A DNA stretch of 64,000 nucleotides from Saccoglossus kowalevskii (taxonomy: Eukaryota > Hemichordata > Enteropneusta > Harrimaniidae), in assembly GCF_000003605.2 (NCBI RefSeq), contig NW_003149773.1, forward strand, positions 1-64,000, in the 5' to 3' direction. The position numbers were made by a program, and so were the translations under genes. Of the stretch, positions 1-13,071 are shown piece after piece; position 1 is the first letter of the stretch, and each line of letters starts with the position of its first letter. Below the pieces are notes generated by a model that worked only from the letters and a program-made list of their open reading frames with translations, was not told where the DNA came from and ran no database searches.

Positions 1-1428
1 ACATGTTTGGCATAATAGGTGTACATCACATGGACTACTACGATTGAGAGAACTTTATTTATGTTGAATGAGTTTTATAAACCCCGAAGGGCTCTTGGAA
101 GATCCACCCGCAGTAAAATTAGCGATTGCCATGGAGGCCAACCATCAACATCAAAATCCCAGGAGGTTTCTGCTGGCGACGTTACCCAGTTCCAAATAAA
201 GATTACCAACGCCAAATAAGCAACATTTTAACCGGTAATCAAGATTAATTCAATCCACAAGTGAAGTGTAGCGTGAAGCTCAGCGACTACTGCTGACAAC
301 GTAAGTCATGCTTGCGTGCCTTCACCATTGTATTCAAACGAATCACGTGGTGTGCCGTTGTCTTTCTAACCCGGGATTAGATCAATAGGGGAGTTTCAGT
401 AAAAAAAACACATTGCAAATCATGCAAATTCAACATTTTCAAACCAGTATACTAAAACAGAAATGCTCAGCGATGCAAAAGAAGGATAGATGTTACTTTT
501 CATTATACACATCTCTGTTGATACAATCCCTCACATATTCTATTCCCAGTTATACCTGCGTAAATGGATTAGCCTCTTTTGATGTTGACATTCAGTCTAA
601 AATCACGTGACAGGCTGTTAAAATTGGCTGTTGCATACACTTTCGCCGGTCTGGAAAATGTGTTTAGTTAGCTCTCATTCAAGTAACAATGCAGATTTCC
701 CAGTGGGAGTGAAACTATTCGACTCTGCCATTAAAAAATAGGGGTGTTTTGAGCAAAAAAACGAATAACCCTGGAGTGCACACAACACACTGAATTTCGG
801 AACAAATCTTGCATTATTTACAGCAGCAGAATACCACAGAAATATCAGACGAAACATGGAAACACTATATATATGTATTTCGGCCTGAACCCTCTCTATT
901 GCAATTCCAGGAATTACCCCCATATGTGCAACCATTTTCCACCTTGGTACCACCCAAGCCTGAAAACAAAATCTTAATACCACGCTGAAGCGTTTGGTAA
1001 TAACATGCTTCGCTGCGGTCTGTCGCTCACTACAGTGACAGACAACTAATTTTAAACTTACTTGTTGTGGGTCGTATTATTTTGTCGCACTCTCGGGCCG
1101 GCAATGTACACCAAGTGAAAATGACGACCGGCAACCGAGAGAGCTATGAACCAAAGTTTATGGCTGGCCTTGAAAATGGCCGGGCAAAAACACAAACTAC
1201 GAGTTGAGAAAAGAAGGTCGTTTTATTTAACTATGTATCTATAGGTCGTTTTATTATTACCATAGACGGCCAAAATAAGCATGTGTAACATGTGGTAACG
1301 AAAACGAACCATGAAAAGGCTGTGGACGCCCAACATTCGGCGCTTCTTCATACACGCCTTGAATATGAAATGTGGGGTTGGGATTGTCAAGACGTAGAGA
1401 ACTGTCTAGGCTAGACTTTTGTTTACGT
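1..1428. other. non-coding, no clear gene
   Basis: I see no gene here. Short open frames exist on both strands but none resembles a known protein. A minus-strand frame around 1257-1454 has somewhat coding-like composition, yet it reads into the MITE that starts at 1433, so I do not call it. Confidence 0.5.
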
Positions 1429-1561
1429 TTAAAGGGCGGTAGTCGTCGCGCCACGTCCTGTTCTATATGGGACTCATAGCGACGTATACAACGCGTGTAA
1501 AATACGCTGTTTATTTACACGAAATTCGAACACGCGCTGCGCGACGACCACCGCGCTTTAA
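1429..1561 (+). mobile_element. TTAA-flanked hairpin MITE, copy 1
   Basis: A 125-bp element lies between TTAA at 1429-1432 and TTAA at 1558-1561. Its ends are inverted repeats (AGGGCGGTAGTCGTCGCGC on the left, the matching complement on the right). Four more copies are at 12504, 30856, 31197 and 39504. The TTAA target and the lack of coding capacity suggest a non-autonomous DNA transposon mobilised by a piggyBac-like transposase; that family assignment is inference from the target site only. Confidence 0.75.
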
Positions 1562-1740
1562 ATGAGACGTCGTTATCATGGAAAAAGTTCTAACAATGGC
1601 GTGGTCCGAGGACTGAAGGTGCCAATTAAAGATTTATGTGCCTCTTGCGGTATTTTTAAAATATAGAACGATACAATGTAATTTAACGTCCAAGTAAAGT
1701 GGCTGAAATGAAAGCATTTTGTTTTTAATAGAAACAAAAC

Positions 1741-1835
1741 ATGGCGAAGGTGTTGAAAATTGGAACGCAGACGATATCAGTTCCGAATGACAGCCTCCTT
1801 AAAGCTAACTTGTCTGTGAACGACTCGCCTGTAGG
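1741..1835 (+). CDS. possible first coding exon, unknown protein
   Basis: An ATG at 1741 opens a 31-codon frame beginning MAKVLKIGTQTISVPND and ending near GTAG followed by GTTAGA, a usable splice donor. Composition is less AT-rich than its surroundings. I do not recognise the protein and found no downstream exon that clearly joins it, so this may be an orphan first exon, a gene remnant or chance. Confidence 0.22.
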
Positions 1836-3484
1836 TTAGACTTTTTTTAATGAGTATACCAGTATAGTTGGGACAAATGGTAAAATGCGCCAGTGGATAC
1901 ACTAAATGTAATTAAATTAGGTCTCGTGCATTTCTGGGGCAATGCATTTATAACAACAAACACGAACAGCCTGTTGATTAAAAACTTCGTTTGTTTACGA
2001 AGCTGTTCACAGATAGATGGTAAATATAATAATCAAGGGAAATTTCTCCAAAAGTGGTTGACATAAATTTTATTTGCATTTTTTCATAGCATTTCTAAAA
2101 CTAAGATTTATCCCGCATTTGATAATGGAAACAATAAACAATTCCACTAATCTCCAGTCGCATCAAACGTGCGAATGTGGTAACCTAAATATACCTCTAC
2201 CAATCTAGAATGAGACACTACGTTGTGTGTAGTTCAGTTTTCTTGCGTTTTTTCTCGACATACACTAGCATTGCATTGCAAAATGAAGCTCAGAAATACT
2301 TTCTATGGGCGCACACCAAGAAAGGCTGATTTAAAATAAGTTGTATCAGGGTGTGTGCCAACACTGTGTTCAACTATTACTAGTAGTAAAGAAGCGCCTG
2401 CATTGTACTGTTTCATTTTTCTTTCTTTTCCAGGAGTTTTGCATGCCATAATGTTAATTGTCTTCGTAAAAAAGCGACTGTAGCTAGCTTACGCACTGTA
2501 GCTTACGTTTACACCAGTGAATGGCTAAATTGTAACAAAACATTGCCGACATGAAGATGACAAGGCATGCACCATCAGATAGGCCGAACACGCAATATAT
2601 AAGACCCTCCTAATGCATTGTCACAAGAAGGCAAATTATACTACACACAACACTTAATTTACAATTGGTGTCATGCTATATACACATTAGTAAACCGTCA
2701 TTCTGTTTGTAGGCTTATTATAATAACCAGAGACCTGAGAATCTACGATCTCACTGAAAACAAAACAATCATTACAATTACAAAGCTATTAAATTTACTT
2801 GTACTTCAATAAATCATTAAATATCCAAATGCATGTAAGAATAAAAACTAAATTTATCACACAGTAATTTAAAAAAAACGATCATTCTAATACTGACACA
2901 CGCATAGCCTTCTTAAAGGATATTTGAAATGTATGTGTCTAACACTTATATGTAATCTCGAACAGTGTATAATATGTATTGATTAATTGAATGATTAATA
3001 TCTGTGGGCAGTAACTATTACAATCAAAATCACTTAATAATTTCAATAAGGTAATATCATATTCATACACATTGTTACACTTTGCATTAAATAAGATAAA
3101 CTAAACATATGTCATATATAAAAAATTACAAGTCAAAGAACACAAACCAAATCTAAAAAGATCTACAAGAACAAAACAAGTAACCGACATTAATAATCAC
3201 GTGAAATGATGTCTGGTATTTTGAATAAAGCGGGCACATATATGTTTTAAAGTACAATAAATTCAATACAATATAAACGATATATTCTAAAAGAAATATT
3301 AAAAAATCATATAATTATCAGAACTACTGATCTAAATCGTTTCCTACAAATACAGACATGATTATCAGATTAAAACACACTAATATTGGTCTTAACATTT
3401 TATAACATTGCAATGAATTATTATATTTCATTGTCCAATCAGCTGAATTATAACATTACGTGCGACCCGTATTACCCTCTTCGA
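1836..3484. other. AT-rich intergenic DNA
   Basis: This is strongly AT-rich sequence with no recognisable gene or repeat. It lies downstream of the 3' end of pseudogene A. Confidence 0.5.
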
Positions 3485-4020
3485 TCAAATTCCTGCATCT
3501 ATGCGAAATGTCTCTATGTGCCCTAATGCTGCGTCCACATCATCACCGAATATTTTTAGTGATTTATTGAAAGCATCTGAAGCTGATAATCGTTTTCCAC
3601 GCATAGTATCTATGGAGAAGGTAACTGTTGTACATTGGTGTGGATCGCTGCATTGCTGCCATATCGTATCACTCGGTATTTCCTAGAGTATGAAAAAAAA
3701 ACACGATGAATTCATTAATGTTTAATGGCTGTTCATATAAATAGAAAACCCATGTGAATACAATATATTACACAACTTTACCTTAGTTAATCTGTCCAAG
3801 ACTTGGTAGTTAGCATTCAAACTGTTCAACTGTATATATAAAACCTTAACATTTTTGCATAGGAGAAACTTAAAATCATCACCAATCCTTTATTCTTGGA
3901 GTGAAGCATCTTTAAAATTAACAAGCTGAAAGCAATAATTAGTTGATATTAATATTGTAGCTCCTACAACTCCAGGTCCATTGATAATTAAACTTGATCA
4001 ATTATAATGATATCAATTAC

Positions 4021-4707
4021 CTGAAGATCAGCTGCAGTATCTCTCCATATTCGTACTCTCAATGTGCAGGCTATAGATGTATTGTTCAGACGTGAGAGGA
4101 ATGCTCCAGCTCTAAATTTCATCTGTTCCATGTTACCGATAATGGTGTACACACTGAGGGTGTTGATGAATGATATTAAATCCTCTTCCTGTGAAATACA
4201 AAGCAGCCTGTCCCATTTGCTTGCGTTATACCATTTGACAGAATGTGTTATATCTGTATCACTTGCCCACATGTGTAAATCTGTAGGGGCAACCCCGGAA
4301 CACAGACTGTGCTTCACAGACAGCAGAAGTTGTTTCTTGAATTTCAGTCCATGGGAACCAATCCTGATAACTGGAGACAAGGCTGTTTCATTTGGTCTTA
4401 GGCGATGATATTCATTATCAACATCAGACACAGAAATCAATATTCTCTGTGGATTGTCGCCTTCCGACAAAGTGTCCGGGGGAATGAACAGATTAACACC
4501 AGCTTTCTCAATCGTAAGGTGACCCTCTGTATGATTGAACTCACCAGCTGCAAATATGTTTGTAGTGAAGTTTGTTGATAGCAGCAGTGACTGGTCTAGA
4601 AGTTGACTCGCACTGTTTCTAAACTGTTCCAAGCATGCCAATAGATAGGCATGTTCCTGTCTCCAATTATAAAGTTTACTTTTGTATTTTTGTCTATGTG
4701 TCCCCAC
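4021..4707 (-). pseudogene. ZU5 plus first UPA part of gene A
   Basis: This open block of about 229 codons reads FAAGEFNHTEGHLTIE, then NLFIPPDTLSEGD, then ALSPVIRIGSHGLKF, the typical ZU5 pattern. It is followed by an UPA start ending VRIWRDTAADLQ and a GTAATT donor at the same codon position as in gene B. ZU5-UPA is the cytoplasmic module shared by UNC5 receptors, ankyrins and PIDD. It is separated from the membrane part by breaks, so although the block itself is open it probably belongs to a dead gene. Confidence 0.75.
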
Positions 4708-7569
4708 TATTGTGTTGTGTACATCCGCAGCTGTCGTATTAGGAACTTACCTGTTCGCATCTTCCTGATGACACTGTTCATTGACACCATCAGTGTCGAA
4801 AAGAATATCATCAGATATATCCATGCTCGCTCTTTTGTTGGTGACAGTGTCTGTGTCTTCTTTGATCTTTGATGTAGGCTTATCACATGCAGATGATGAA
4901 CACAACCGTGAATTGTGTTTAATTGCACGAGGAGATGATTTCTTTGCCATGAATACTGTGCTGGAACTGTTACTTTTACAGCTACTTGGTAATGACTGCG
5001 CAGTAAGTAAGTAAGTGGTTAGAAGTGTACATCTCAGAAGAGTGAGTTTGTGGACATTGGCACCGATAATAGAACACGGACAATATTGTCCCCAATAACG
5101 GAAGCATGACAAATACAAATTCTATTCTCTTTAGAATCAACTGTTGTGTTTCAGATATAAGTATTGTATTCAAACATTTTATTATAGCAATTGCAAGAAG
5201 CAATGATTAGAAAGTGAAATGCTCTGAAATTGGTTGGACTCCCTACTGCCAAATGGCTAAACTATATTGTGCAAACAGAGAAAAAGAAAGCAAACACAAA
5301 TGAAAACATGCAGTTGAATAGAAGCATTGAAAATAAAAATGCTACATGCAAATAAAATGAGCTTTATGATAATCAACATAACTTCCCAGAACCTTGTAAG
5401 ACCATCTTTAAATGGTGATTGTATAACTTTCTATGCCATGTCACCATCATTAATGTTATTCGGTGTATCTTTGGTCTTTAATTTGTCGCTCGTGGTAGCT
5501 GTTATGTTTTCCAATTCAGAATATTCATCTTTACATCTGTTCCTCTTAATCACCAAGACAAGCCAGTATGGTAGAAATAACATTGGTAAAAAGCATGCAA
5601 GAAAAAAGTGTGTTACCCCTATTTTACTTAGCTCCAGTAGTTTAGCACCAATACATATGGCAAGGCAAAAAGGTACAACTCCACATATCACATAGATCAG
5701 AGATCCATGATAAAATATTGGACTGCACGCAATATTTTCTTGGTAAACTGCCATGCTTTTTCCTTTAAATGTTATGCGATTAATATTACGAAGAAAGAAT
5801 TCAGCAATGACAACATAGCCGAGTAGGCACAGTTGTACTCTGGCACGTGCCACTTTACCACTATTCGCGTAATACTTCTTGCGAATTTTCTGAATGAATT
5901 TACAAAAAATGTATGAGAGTGCTAATATGAACAAGAAGAAATCCATTAGACATTGAGTTCAGAAGACACGATGGGGTTGGGAGACATGTTGTAGTGAAGG
6001 GGGAATGATTTGAAAACTGAAACACTTGACAATGAATATTTGAATATCATCGAATGCAGAACGAGGAAACGATGAGATGTCTAAGACAAGAAGTCCGACA
6101 GCTTGGTAGAAGAAAGAGATTATCTTAACATAAGCATCAGAGTTTTCCCATGGATGTCCATTTATCCGCAGCCAAAATCGTATAGGATGTTACTCAGAAT
6201 CCTTCTCCAACTTCCCCGTTTGTGGAATGAAAGGCCTTACATGCCCTCTGCTGTTAAAGACAACTCTTGTTATCTCGACTTTGAAAAGAAGGAATATCGT
6301 AAACATTATACATGCGAATATCAGCATTACTGGTAACAATTGTTTTGTTAGAGCATTCCTCCTCGTGCATACACACTGTTGTACCAAAGATCAGATGATA
6401 GTTTTCCTTACAGTGGGTACATAGAGACTCAGAACGGTTTCTAGGAAATGAATTGTAATGCGGGCATGTATTGAGTCTGTCACAGCAGTATCCATATGTA
6501 CAGGCTAGAAATTCCACACGCTTCGTCATATTTCTCGTTACAGTATGTTCCCAGTGATTGGGCATTGCACGAACATGTGTGTGTTGACAATCACCTTCAC
6601 TGGGACAAGGTAAACATTGTATTGTGTGGATATAGTTTGTTCCATTAATGTAACTATTGTCAAAGCTGTAAGTATCTGTTGAACATGGAGAGCAGGTGAT
6701 AAACATGTGATGAGTTTCATCCTTTGGAATAGTCACAAGGGAGATGTAATACCCAACACTGCACGCCATGGTCCGGAATTTGACTTCTGAATTTGAAGGA
6801 AGATTAATGTAAACTGCTCCACCATGTTGCCAAGCTTCATTTCGAATAAACTGGCATTCATTGAAAGATATACGTGTATAAATGTAGTCTTTGATATTAA
6901 TACGTTGATTGGGATGAATTTCATCCGGTGGTATGGTATTGGTGTATCTATCAATGATGAACGATTGATCGTACTGTAATCCTGATATTTGTTCAATATC
7001 TTCATTTACAAGCGCTTCAACGTGTAGCGCCCCGACAGATTCGAATGAGTTACCAGCAAATGACACACGATAGCCATGTAAAATGTAAGTCAATGCACCA
7101 ACGTTTTCCACAACCAGTGTCCATTAACAGTGTTATCTGTAAATGTCACATTTGAGATCGTTGTCATGACAGCCATTCCCTGTGTTATGTTAATTCGAAT
7201 CCGGTAACACTAATCGAAATCCTCCAGCATTATTCAAATATTCAGTATCGTTGATCTGCACAGTTAGATTGAGATATGGAGAAATATCACCGACATGGTA
7301 AGTTAGAGCAAAACCATTGTTGATGTCTGTGAATTTGCAGTTATGGGTGATTAACGATGTACCGTACACTTCAACTGCTCCACCGCCAGGTGAGGGTGAA
7401 GTACAGTTTGATATTGTCAACCCCTCTAGCATGATGGAGTTCTCGACATTGCTGCCAGTGTTAACAGAAATGCCTGGCATCTGTTTTCGCCGGTAATATG
7501 CACCATAGAATGTATACTACGTATAGCCAAAGAACCATGAAATGTTAGTCTCCTCAAATTTGTTAAATT

Positions 7570-9394
7570 TATAAAAGAAAATCATCTTCACCAGCCAAGA
7601 ACCATTTATTCAGCCGAAGCCTCAACATTAACCCTTGGAAGAATTCACCAAGATTTACTGTATGTCGCACGCCCTCAAACGATTATAAGATTTACTTGGG
7701 CTCATTTGCGTCACCCAATCCGAATTCACGATAGAAACTAAACATTACTTGGTAAAATCATGGCGCCTCATGGTAAAATTAAAATGGTCGAATATAGAAA
7801 TCAACGTGTTGCTAGCTTTTCCTATGTGAACGAGCATACCGAAAATCAAAAGAAAGAACTTAGTGCTGTATCTAAGGGAAATGTTGTGTTTGTTGCAACG
7901 AAGACCAGATCGGACAAGTCGATATGTTATCTGTTTCGACAGTTTTGTCAGTTTACTAAAACTCGGTTTGCACAAATATTTAGACATTACATCGTCCTCA
8001 TTCACTTGCCCACAAACAATTTTCAACATTGAAATATGAGATTTTGGTAACATGTCAACGAGTATAGATCTTCTGTTCTTGACTAATCTGTTCTTGTTAA
8101 TCAGCGCAAAACCTACACGCCACCACGATTGTTTTAATATGTAATGACCCCCGGACCCATTGGTGTGCCCAATCAAATGACTCAATTCAACTGCGGTGAA
8201 ATACAGTTTTCCCTAACACGATCAAGCACAGATTCGTAGGACGGTTATGAATGGCCGGCTTTAGCGAACCGTGCGATTCGGACGATGAAAGAAAATAAAC
8301 CACCACCGGATTTACCATTCAATATTGTTCAATTTACGACATATATGTACCAGCCGCAGATGAGTGAATATGTGGAGCGAATTGTGCAATATCGAGTAGT
8401 AGTGTTTTTTCCAATGCGTTTTAAAGGTTATTCTGAAACATGGAAATAACTTTAAAGCACCAAAAACCACGTACAAATGTATTAAAGCATATGAAACGTT
8501 CTACTTGCAATCGGGGTTAGATGAAATGGTCTCTGGAGTTAGCATACAGCGATTAAAGATAAAAATAGCAGTGACGAAAATTCGCACCCGTAATAGTTTT
8601 TTATTGTTAGCGACAACGTTGATATGCCGTATATGCAAATTTACAAGCCTGAATATGGCCGGTAATGTGAGGGCGCTTGCATTGATGGCAAGTCTGTTGG
8701 GATTTCGCAGTCACATGATACTTTTCGTATTTCCGGATAACAAATAAGAAACAAATAACCAGAAGTTCTGTGATTTCATATCCAATTGACTAATTGCAGA
8801 AGTTGATTATTGACTAACGTTTTACATTATAATAGCAATCCTAAACATAGAGACACATTATTTAGTCATGCGTCTGCAAATTGCAGACGTATTTCCCTGT
8901 CATTGTTATGTCTGTTGACGAAAGGAAATACGTAGAACACATCTGTGGTGGCTTGAAGCGTTTTAAGACGTATAGCCAGCGAAGCTAGCATGGTACCTGT
9001 ACCTGTAGTTGACAAAAATATAGAAATACAGAGACATCAACATACCAGATTCAGACTCAAATGCGCTGCCCACTACTGTGTGGGGATAAACGCAAAAACA
9101 GACGGAACGCAGTCGAGCACTTTATTTAGTCAAATATCCCATCTAAAATCTGTTAACACGTTATGATAGCCAATGGAGAATCTTTATTTTCAATTATTAT
9201 ACACCGAAAAGTTGAAAAATTGAAAATATATATGACGCGGGACGCATGAAAAGAAACCGATCGTGTAGTTATAGTTTGTTGAGATTCAAGGACGCTAACT
9301 AAGCAGCACAACCAATGACAACGCGCCGTAACAGTGCACGGTATAATAGTCCATTGTTACAGTAGCGTATATTAAATCTTTAATTAACCCTTAC
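7570..9394. other. intron-like DNA with a weak helicase relic
   Basis: This stretch lies between the second galaxin exon and the beta-helix remnant of gene A. On the plus strand 7760-8032 reads SKGNVVFVATKTRSDKSICY, which resembles the Walker A neighbourhood of RecQ-like helicases in degraded form. Near 8871-8935 there are nested inverted repeats (CGTCTGCAA/TTGCAGACG, and ACGTATTTCC/GGAAATACGT). I see no further gene. Confidence 0.3.
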
Positions 9395-9578
9395 CGTGTT
9401 TTTGTATAACGCTTCCCTGAAAGCATACTTCTTGGATGGGATTGTAATTATTTGCTCCACAACATCTGGTTCTATTGTTATTTATACGAATCCTGCGTTC
9501 ATCACAGCACACATATTTAGAAGTGGTATATGCTTCCCCGCCACAACATTTTGTCAACGACCTTCTTCTGTGTAAAGA
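9395..9578 (-). CDS. Gene A galaxin-like exon (second)
   Basis: This 184-nt exon has acceptor TTTTCCAG and donor GTAAGG, phases 0 and 1, and is the same length as gene B exon 4. It encodes CCGG, VCCDE and RCCGANNYNP motifs, which are the di-cysteine spacing of galaxin repeats. The frame is open and the splice sites are intact. Confidence 0.7.
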
Positions 9579-9764
9579 CTGGAAAATATATGTATTGTGG
9601 AGTGCCGAATATAGACATGCAGAGTGATAGTAGCTTGTCAATTTGAAACTATTCGGACAACAATTAACGAAATATTCGCTACTATATATTACTATATTCA
9701 ACGGTCCTAGCTTCTGTTGTCTACTTTTGCATTGGAAGCGCGTGTAAAATACATTTCCACTTAC

Positions 9765-9952
9765 CTCTTTACAGCATATATGTTTCGTTGCATTATATGC
9801 CTCTGTCGCACACCACTGGTCTGCGTGGCTTCGGTCGTGGGTGGCTGATTTTTCGAATCCAATGCAACAAATTTCCTCTGATGGTTTGTATATAATGCAA
9901 TTGTTAGAACCACAACAAGACTCTTTGAGTAGATCGTAAGGTGTGTCTCCAC
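9765..9952 (-). CDS. Gene A galaxin-like exon (first)
   Basis: This 188-nt exon (phase 1 in, phase 0 out; donor GTAAGT) begins GDTPYDLLKESCCG, matching GDTPYMPDTHSCCG in gene B exon 3, and ends ICCKE. The frame is open. A solo LTR ends 20 bp upstream of its acceptor, so the branch point and part of the pyrimidine tract would have to come from the inserted LTR or lie in the last 20 bases. Confidence 0.7.
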
Positions 9953-9972
9953 CTGTAACGAGTGGGGTAAAG

Positions 9973-10655
9973 TGTCATGAATTTGTTTTCGCGTATCTGT
10001 TAATCGACTTAATTAGCTGATTATTAGCGAATTGCTGTGTTATGTCTGTCATCGTTTAGGCCTATTTGAAGTTTTGGACGGAACTTGGCTCAGTGCTTTG
10101 GAACTAATTACGAGATAACCGTCGCTATTCTGACTACTATTTCTGACAGTTGGTATCCGTAGTTATTAATATAGTGAACGATTAATCAAAAGATATGACG
10201 TATTCAGTACTTAGTGTGATTGGCTTTATGATTGAAGGTTACGCCTTAGAGTCCTTTTACTGCTTTGTAATTGATTAGGGTTTTGAAAATGAATAAAGAG
10301 AGTTTGAGTTGGTCTTGGCGAGTACTCCACAAAAGACGCAGTCTAAGTCCAGCCTAAGAGAGTCTAAGTCCAGCCTAAGAGAGTCTAAGTCCAGTCCTAG
10401 AGAGTCTTGGGCGAGTCTTGGTTCAGCCATGCGATAGTCTTGGGGATTTTACCCCAGGGCGCTGTGTCTTATAGAGTGCTCGACTGTCTGACTAAGACGA
10501 GAGTTGAAACGTATTTCGTTGTGTGTGTCTATTTGACCGTAAGGCTTAAGTGACTTTCCCGATCCCGCACCTCAAGGGGACGTGACATAGAGCCGAGACG
10601 AGATTCCCCCCTGACTCGAGTGGAGAACCCCATAGAGAAGAATTCCCCCCTGATA
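9973..10655 (+). mobile_element. solo LTR, family 1
   Basis: This 683-bp LTR starts TGTCATGAATTTG and ends CCCCTGATA, with a 4-bp direct repeat AAAG on both sides (9969-9972 and 10656-10659). It is near-identical over most of its length to the LTRs at 14590, 28465 and 44072. It lies in intron 1 of gene A, antisense to it. It is a fossil left by recombination between the two LTRs of an LTR retrotransposon, and carries AATAAA at 10292. Confidence 0.85.
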
Positions 10656-10659
10656 AAAG

Positions 10660-12021
10660 CTGCAAATTAACGTGATTTCGTACAGTTGGGTTTCATATAC
10701 ACGACTAATGTATATCTTCTTACGGATTGTGTAAATGCAAACTGCAACCGAATCTTCAATACGTGTGTGCTATTACGTGATATTACTTACAACAGCGGGC
10801 ACTACGCATGTGACGTACGTTGTATATGTTTCCATCGCAGCACAACTCACGTGCGGGGTTATATCAGCGACCGCCTGTCAGTGAATACGACGGCCTACAC
10901 AATGCACATGTTGTTTCATCACGAGATCTAACGACGGCATGGTATATTATGATCAGATTCAACAGTCATAGAATCTTCAGAAACAAATAGAGAGAAAAAA
11001 CACAATCAAACCAATAATTCTATAACGTTTCGCTCTGTATTTATGAAATGCATAGATATAATAGGTTGTTTACTTAGCTACAATGTTGCTTGGGGATTTC
11101 GTCGGCAAATTGTGGCAGCCGTGCTTAAATCCGCGCCTATAGGCATTTTTCCAAAATCCCATGAAGAATAACAATTTGCGGTGTGTATTGTTTAAACTAA
11201 CCATTTTTATACATACACTAATATTTTCATGTATCAATAACTTTATTTGAACTTTGACATTATTGTTATTATAATATGTGATTCACAATCTATGAGGATA
11301 TGTATAAATGAGGCACATAACAAAATGAGCAACAAAAGTACCAAAAATCGGAGTAAGACCAAATTAGAAAGGTAAAACAAAAGGCAAGAGTGAAACTTAT
11401 CACTCATTACTGTTTTTCCTGTATCAATATACACTTCGATTCGTACACAGTGACATTCGTGTAAATCGCGGTTAATAACTCCGCCGGAAGAAACTATCAC
11501 ATGTAAGTCGGGGTATGTTGTGCATGAACCTCATTGAGTAGATTTACAGCTCAGTTCAAGCCACAATGTAATGAGTGACCTCACCAGACGTGATAGGAAT
11601 AAGTATAGCGTTAGAGAAAATTCCTAACAATGATAGGGGGCGTGATCTCTTTTTGGGGAAAATTTCAACAACTTATAAACCAATTTTCGCTAAAATATTC
11701 GTTTATATATAACAGTTTAAGAAAAATAAATATTACTTCTATAAGTCACATTTCCCATTCGGTGAACATGAAACAGTGAACTGCAGTGACAACAATAATT
11801 ATATTAGATATCGTTCAATTAACCCTGTAGTTCATAGATTAACAATCCAAATATTATTTTAAATTAATTAATGACAATGCAATTAAATACAATATTTTAC
11901 TAATTATGTATATTTATAGGCAGTTCAACGCGCCAAAGCAAATTCTAAGTAATTTGCACAATATTAAATCGTCTAATAAAACGACGTCGATAGTTAACTA
12001 CATTAATATAACATCCCCTAC
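10660..12021. other. rest of gene A intron 1
   Basis: No gene or element is recognised here. It is AT-rich between 11.6 and 12.0 kb. Confidence 0.45.
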
Positions 12022-12100
12022 CTGTGGTATAAGGGCTGGAGCTGAGAATGAAGAATGCTACGAGTAGCACACTACTGACTGGCCACCGTAGCATATCCAT
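12022..12100 (-). CDS. Gene A signal-peptide exon
   Basis: An ATG at 12100 opens a 26-codon exon whose core VSSVLLVAFFILSSS is a good signal-peptide h-region. It ends in phase 1 at a GTAGGG donor. Phase and position match exon 1 of gene B, and it joins in frame to the galaxin exon at 9952. Confidence 0.65.
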
Positions 12101-12503
12101 GGAGGTGACTGCTACACACTGCAACTTAGTGAGAACACAGTAACAGGAAGTGCATACACGTGACACAATTGAGACCAAAGACGACATCCTTTCGAAATGT
12201 GGGGATTTCCCAAGACATGCCGTATCAGGACAGAGAGAATATTTAACATACTGAACGGCATTTACACATGCATGTGCCGTGCTTGGCGGAACACCGTCAG
12301 ACAAGGTGCGTATGTTGAATTGTTTATTACAATACATGTACATCATCATTTATGGCTACATTGCACAACAACCACTGACTATGTAAATCCATTACACCGT
12401 CTGTCAATGTACGTTCGATCATTTTATCCAGTTACAATGCGTATTTGACGCAGGCACCGCAATCAATTCCATGTGCCTCGGACCCTAGCATGGAGCCTCC
12501 GCC

Positions 12504-12636
12504 TTAAAGGGCGGCAGTCGTCGCGCCGCGTCCTGTTCGATATGGTACTCATAGCGACGTTTACAACGCGTGTAAAATACATTGTTTATTAATACGAAAT
12601 TCGAACACGCGCTGCGCGACGACCACCGCGCTTTAA
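12504..12636 (+). mobile_element. TTAA-flanked hairpin MITE, copy 2
   Basis: This is a 125-bp copy, exactly the length of copy 1, between TTAA at 12504-12507 and 12633-12636. It lies about 400 bp upstream of the gene A start codon. Confidence 0.75.
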
Positions 12637-13071
12637 GCATGGGTCTGCGCGAAATAGTGAAATCCTTGCTTTAAATCTTTATCAGTTTACAGTTCTTATC
12701 TCACGGTGGCCGTATTTCATATAGCTGTATTTCGTTAGCGTAGTATAGTGAAAAATGTGCAAACAAATTAATAGATTGAGTTAATCTAATCAGTTCACTA
12801 GGGGGCAGCAAATGTATTTTTTTAAGTTGCGTATAAATGTATAAAGGCGTAGAGGTGTGCAGTTGCGCCATAAGTTAATGGCTACAAGGGGGTATATCTA
12901 TATATTTTTAACAATAAAATCATCTTGATATATTTCATGAATATATACAAAACACTTTTGTTCTATCTTCATATAGGAGCAACATTAATGTAATGTACAG
13001 GACTGATTAATACAATTGATAGTTGTAAAATACACAGTTTATGTTTACAACTTTGGCAATAGCATATCAAT

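Larger units (their letters stand above)
3485..12100 (-). pseudogene. Gene A: degraded paralogue of the galaxin/beta-helix/ZU5-UPA receptor
   Basis: This is a tandem paralogue of gene B (19-32 kb) with the same exon plan. Intact parts are a signal-peptide exon (12022-12100), two galaxin-like exons (9765-9952, 9395-9578) and a ZU5 block (about 4021-4707). Exon lengths match gene B: 184 nt for the second galaxin exon and 144 nt for the UPA exon at 3782-3925. The large central exon, homologous from about 7.56 kb down to 4021, carries several frameshifts and in-frame stops (frame changes near 7460, 7185, 7110 and 6350; stops in the membrane part near 5.45-5.15 kb; a break near 4.74 kb). The UPA exon has an in-frame TAA at 3890-3892. 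The last exon (3485-3682) still reads IWQQC as in gene B. No counterpart of gene B exon 5 or of the start of the beta-helix was found. A short secreted galaxin product from the 5' exons cannot be excluded. Confidence 0.82.

Noticed and set aside
1257-1454. Minus-strand 65-codon frame with coding-like composition
   Set aside because: It starts inside a MITE and has no recognisable homology.
10438-10455. GGGGATTTTACCCC in the LTR as a kappaB site
   Set aside because: The half-sites are spaced too far apart for the consensus; it is simply part of the LTR palindrome.
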